Assembly: GCF_029714405.1 (NCBI RefSeq)
Contig: NZ_CP121650.1
Coordinates: 9,057,001-9,121,000, forward strand
Direction of reading: 5' to 3'
DNA from: Bradyrhizobium sp. CB82
Lineage (GTDB): Bacteria; Pseudomonadota; Alphaproteobacteria; Rhizobiales; Xanthobacteraceae
DNA length: 64,000 nt
Under the pieces are notes generated by a model, which ran no database searches, was not told the DNA's origin, and saw only the letters and a list, made by a program, of their open reading frames with translations. Shown piece after piece: positions 62,713 to 64,000 of this stretch (its first letter is position 1; each line of letters opens with the position of its first letter). Position numbers and translations under genes: made by a program.

Positions 62713-63091
62713 GTTGGAGAAATTCGAGAGACAGGATCTTCACCAGGATGATCTGCAACGCGATCGGGATGCGCACGCTTCTCCGCCTGATCGACCGCTG
62801 CAACGCGCCAGCAATCTCGGCGCTGGTGAGCGCCGGAGGAGGCATTGGCGATCAGCCGCGCCCACATCTCCGACAGTGATCCGCCGGGCCGGATCGTCGG
62901 CTTGATCGTGACGCCGCAGCCCTGCGCCCAGGCGATGATCTCGCGTGTCGTGTGCGGTCCGCAATTGCGCGCGGCCGCAAGACGCTCGGCGCCAGCAGCA
63001 GCTCGCGTGACGGCGACCAGCTTCCCTTCGGCGGCTGCTCGCCCGCGAGCTCCTTGAGCACGTTCTGGGCGCGCGCGCTGAGCGTCTTCAT
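62713..63091 (-). pseudogene. Frameshifted conserved hypothetical (MKTLSARAQNVLKE-type)
   Basis: Read on the minus strand, three pieces follow one another: MKTLSARAQNVLKELAGEQPPKG in frame 1 (from 63091), AARNCGPHTTREIIAWAQGCG ... LSEMWARLIANASSG in a second frame, and ALTSAEIAGALQRSIRRRSVRIP in frame 1 again. Together they match an uncharacterised Bradyrhizobium protein I recall. Two compensating shifts, near 63000 and 62845, break it. The end is not defined and may merge into the MarR region. Confidence 0.65.
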
Positions 63092-63105
63092 CGGACCAGG
63101 CGCCG

Positions 63106-63342
63106 GTGCCTGACGTCATCAAGGCCTATGAGAAGGGCGAGACCATCCCCTCCTTCGTCGGCGATGTCCACTACCGCGCCGATGATCATCAGTGCGTCCG
63201 TCCTGTCATCATCGTCAAGGGCAAGATGGAAAAGGACATGAAGAACAAGGAGGACTATTGCGAAGTCGTCGAGATCGTCCCAGTGACGAATTGATGCAGA
63301 AGCCGGATGCGTTCGGCTGCCATCTCGGCGAATACACATGAA
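63106..63342 (+). pseudogene. C-terminal remnant of an ABC solute-binding protein
   Basis: PDVIKAYEKGETIPSFVGDVHYRADDHQCVRPVIIVKGKMEKDMKNKEDY resembles the C-terminus of LivK/UrtA-type binding proteins. The expected end MQKPDAFGCHLGEYT appears in another frame at 63294, so a frameshift lies between. The N-terminal 300 residues are missing. It fuses at about 63105 to the start of the previous fragment. Confidence 0.6.
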
Positions 63343-63447
63343 CCCGAGTTGACCCCCTGTGACGCCGCAGGCAGTTGCCACTGCCTGCGGCGTCAGCCTT
63401 TTGCGGATCGGCGAATCGTTCCCCGAGATTCGGAAGCAAACGCATTC

Positions 63448-63700
63448 ATGATCAGTTGGCCCAATCTCATCTCCCAGCTCTTCAACGGACTCGCGCTCGG
63501 CGCGCTACTCGCGCTGATCAGCTCCGGCCTGACCATCATCTACGGCACGCTCGGCGTCTTGAACCTCGCGCATGGGGCGATGTTCATGATCGGCGGCTAC
63601 GCCGGCTTCGTCGCCTTTCAGTACACTCACTCGTTCATCATTGTGGTGATCGCGGGATCGCTATTCGTGATGCTGCTCGGCGTCGTGATGGAGCGGGTGA
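63448..63700 (+). pseudogene. N-terminal remnant of LivH-type permease
   Basis: MISWPNLISQLFNGLALGALLALISSGLTIIYGTLGVLNLAHGAMFMIGGYAGF is a clear LivH (branched-chain amino-acid ABC permease) start with hydrophobic helices. It stops matching after GVVMERVSG near 63700, where an ATP-binding fragment follows. About 80 of about 290 residues remain. Confidence 0.75.
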
Positions 63701-63702
63701 GC

Positions 63703-63789
63703 GGCATGAGGTTGTCGCGCTGCTCGGTCGCAACAGCGCCGGCAAGAGCACGACGTTGAAGAGCCTGATGGGCATGGTGACGCCGACAC
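63703..63789 (+). pseudogene. LivF-type ATPase fragment around Walker A
   Basis: HEVVALLGRNSAGKSTTLKSLMGMVTPT equals the Walker A region of LivF-like ATPases, with Ser in place of the usual Gly (GRNGAGKST). It is out of frame with the livH piece and ends at about 63789. Confidence 0.75.
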
Positions 63790-63871
63790 GGTCGTTCTCG
63801 TAGACCTTGAGACAGGGAATTTCGCTGCGCAAAACCTTTGCGAAGACATTCTGATCGTCATAGGTCGTCAT
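63785..63871 (-). pseudogene. N-terminal HIT family fragment
   Basis: MTTYDDQNVFAKVLRSEIPCLKVYENDRV on the minus strand is the start of a HIT (HinT-like) protein; the following residues, and the HxHxH site that should lie further on, are gone because the frame runs into the livF fragment. From 63872 to the end of the window nothing was recognised. Confidence 0.65.
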
Positions 63872-64000
63872 GGCTGTCACCGTGCATTTTCGGCGATCAA
63901 ACGCGACCGCTTCCGTTGACGCAAGCAGGGCCATCGTCCTATCCACGTTGCGAGGCAGGATGGTCCAGCGGTGGCAGATTTCGTCCCCGGAAGCAGCATC

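Overview
The window looks like chromosomal DNA of a high-GC alphaproteobacterium of the order Hyphomicrobiales, most likely Bradyrhizobium or a close relative. The evidence is the strong GC bias at third codon positions, the aerobic cobaltochelatase genes cobS and cobT, a second ftsZ, a CarD-family regulator next to fdxA, the order ubiG / lysC / ptsP / prfA, and several families of short palindromic repeats scattered between genes. Most of the window is housekeeping sequence. No rRNA, tRNA or CRISPR array was recognised.

Layout. 0-3.7 kb: the end of an adenylate cyclase, an AraC regulator, a small secreted protein, a DUF1194 von Willebrand protein and a cytochrome c. 3.9-7.1 kb: three minus-strand genes (GTP-cyclohydrolase-II-like URC1, DUF1688 URC4, uracil phosphoribosyltransferase) that match the URC route of uracil degradation known from the yeast Lachancea kluyveri. 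7.4-12.7 kb: an SUV3-like helicase, an S4 protein, ferredoxin FdxA and CarD. 13.3-15 kb: DUF3108 and rpmB. 15.1-18.8 kb: a lower-GC accessory island with an XPD/DinG-like helicase broken by a 20-bp tandem duplication and a Panacea-type toxin-antitoxin pair. 18.9-23.8 kb: a dead 5' copy of a DUF2235 gene, an HTH/coiled-coil gene, a second ftsZ, a coiled-coil protein and the intact DUF2235 gene.

24-35.4 kb: PilZ, an old-yellow enzyme, a phytase-family esterase-like protein, cobT-GNAT-cobS, DedA, a citrate synthase homologue fused to an HTH domain facing a second citrate synthase that carries an in-frame amber codon, a J-domain protein and bolA. 35.5-37 kb: an IS1182-type element that split a palindromic repeat. 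37-62 kb: conserved core (CorC-like, aroB, aroK, xerD, accA, a lipoprotein L,D-transpeptidase, secA, parvulin, argJ, mutT, a methyltransferase, comF, grxC, nitrilase, DUF1178, EamA, ubiG, lysC, ptsP, prfA). 62-64 kb: after prfA the expected prmC is absent, and a MarR gene is followed by a tight cluster of decayed fragments (a frameshifted conserved hypothetical, an ABC solute-binding tail, livH, livF and HIT pieces).

The most rewarding places are the URC operon, whose uracil phosphoribosyltransferase has a changed PRPP-binding loop; the HTH-citrate synthase with two perfect palindromes over its start; the helicase/toxin-antitoxin island; and the fragment cluster at the right end. All functional calls are from motif recognition by eye; no database search was run.
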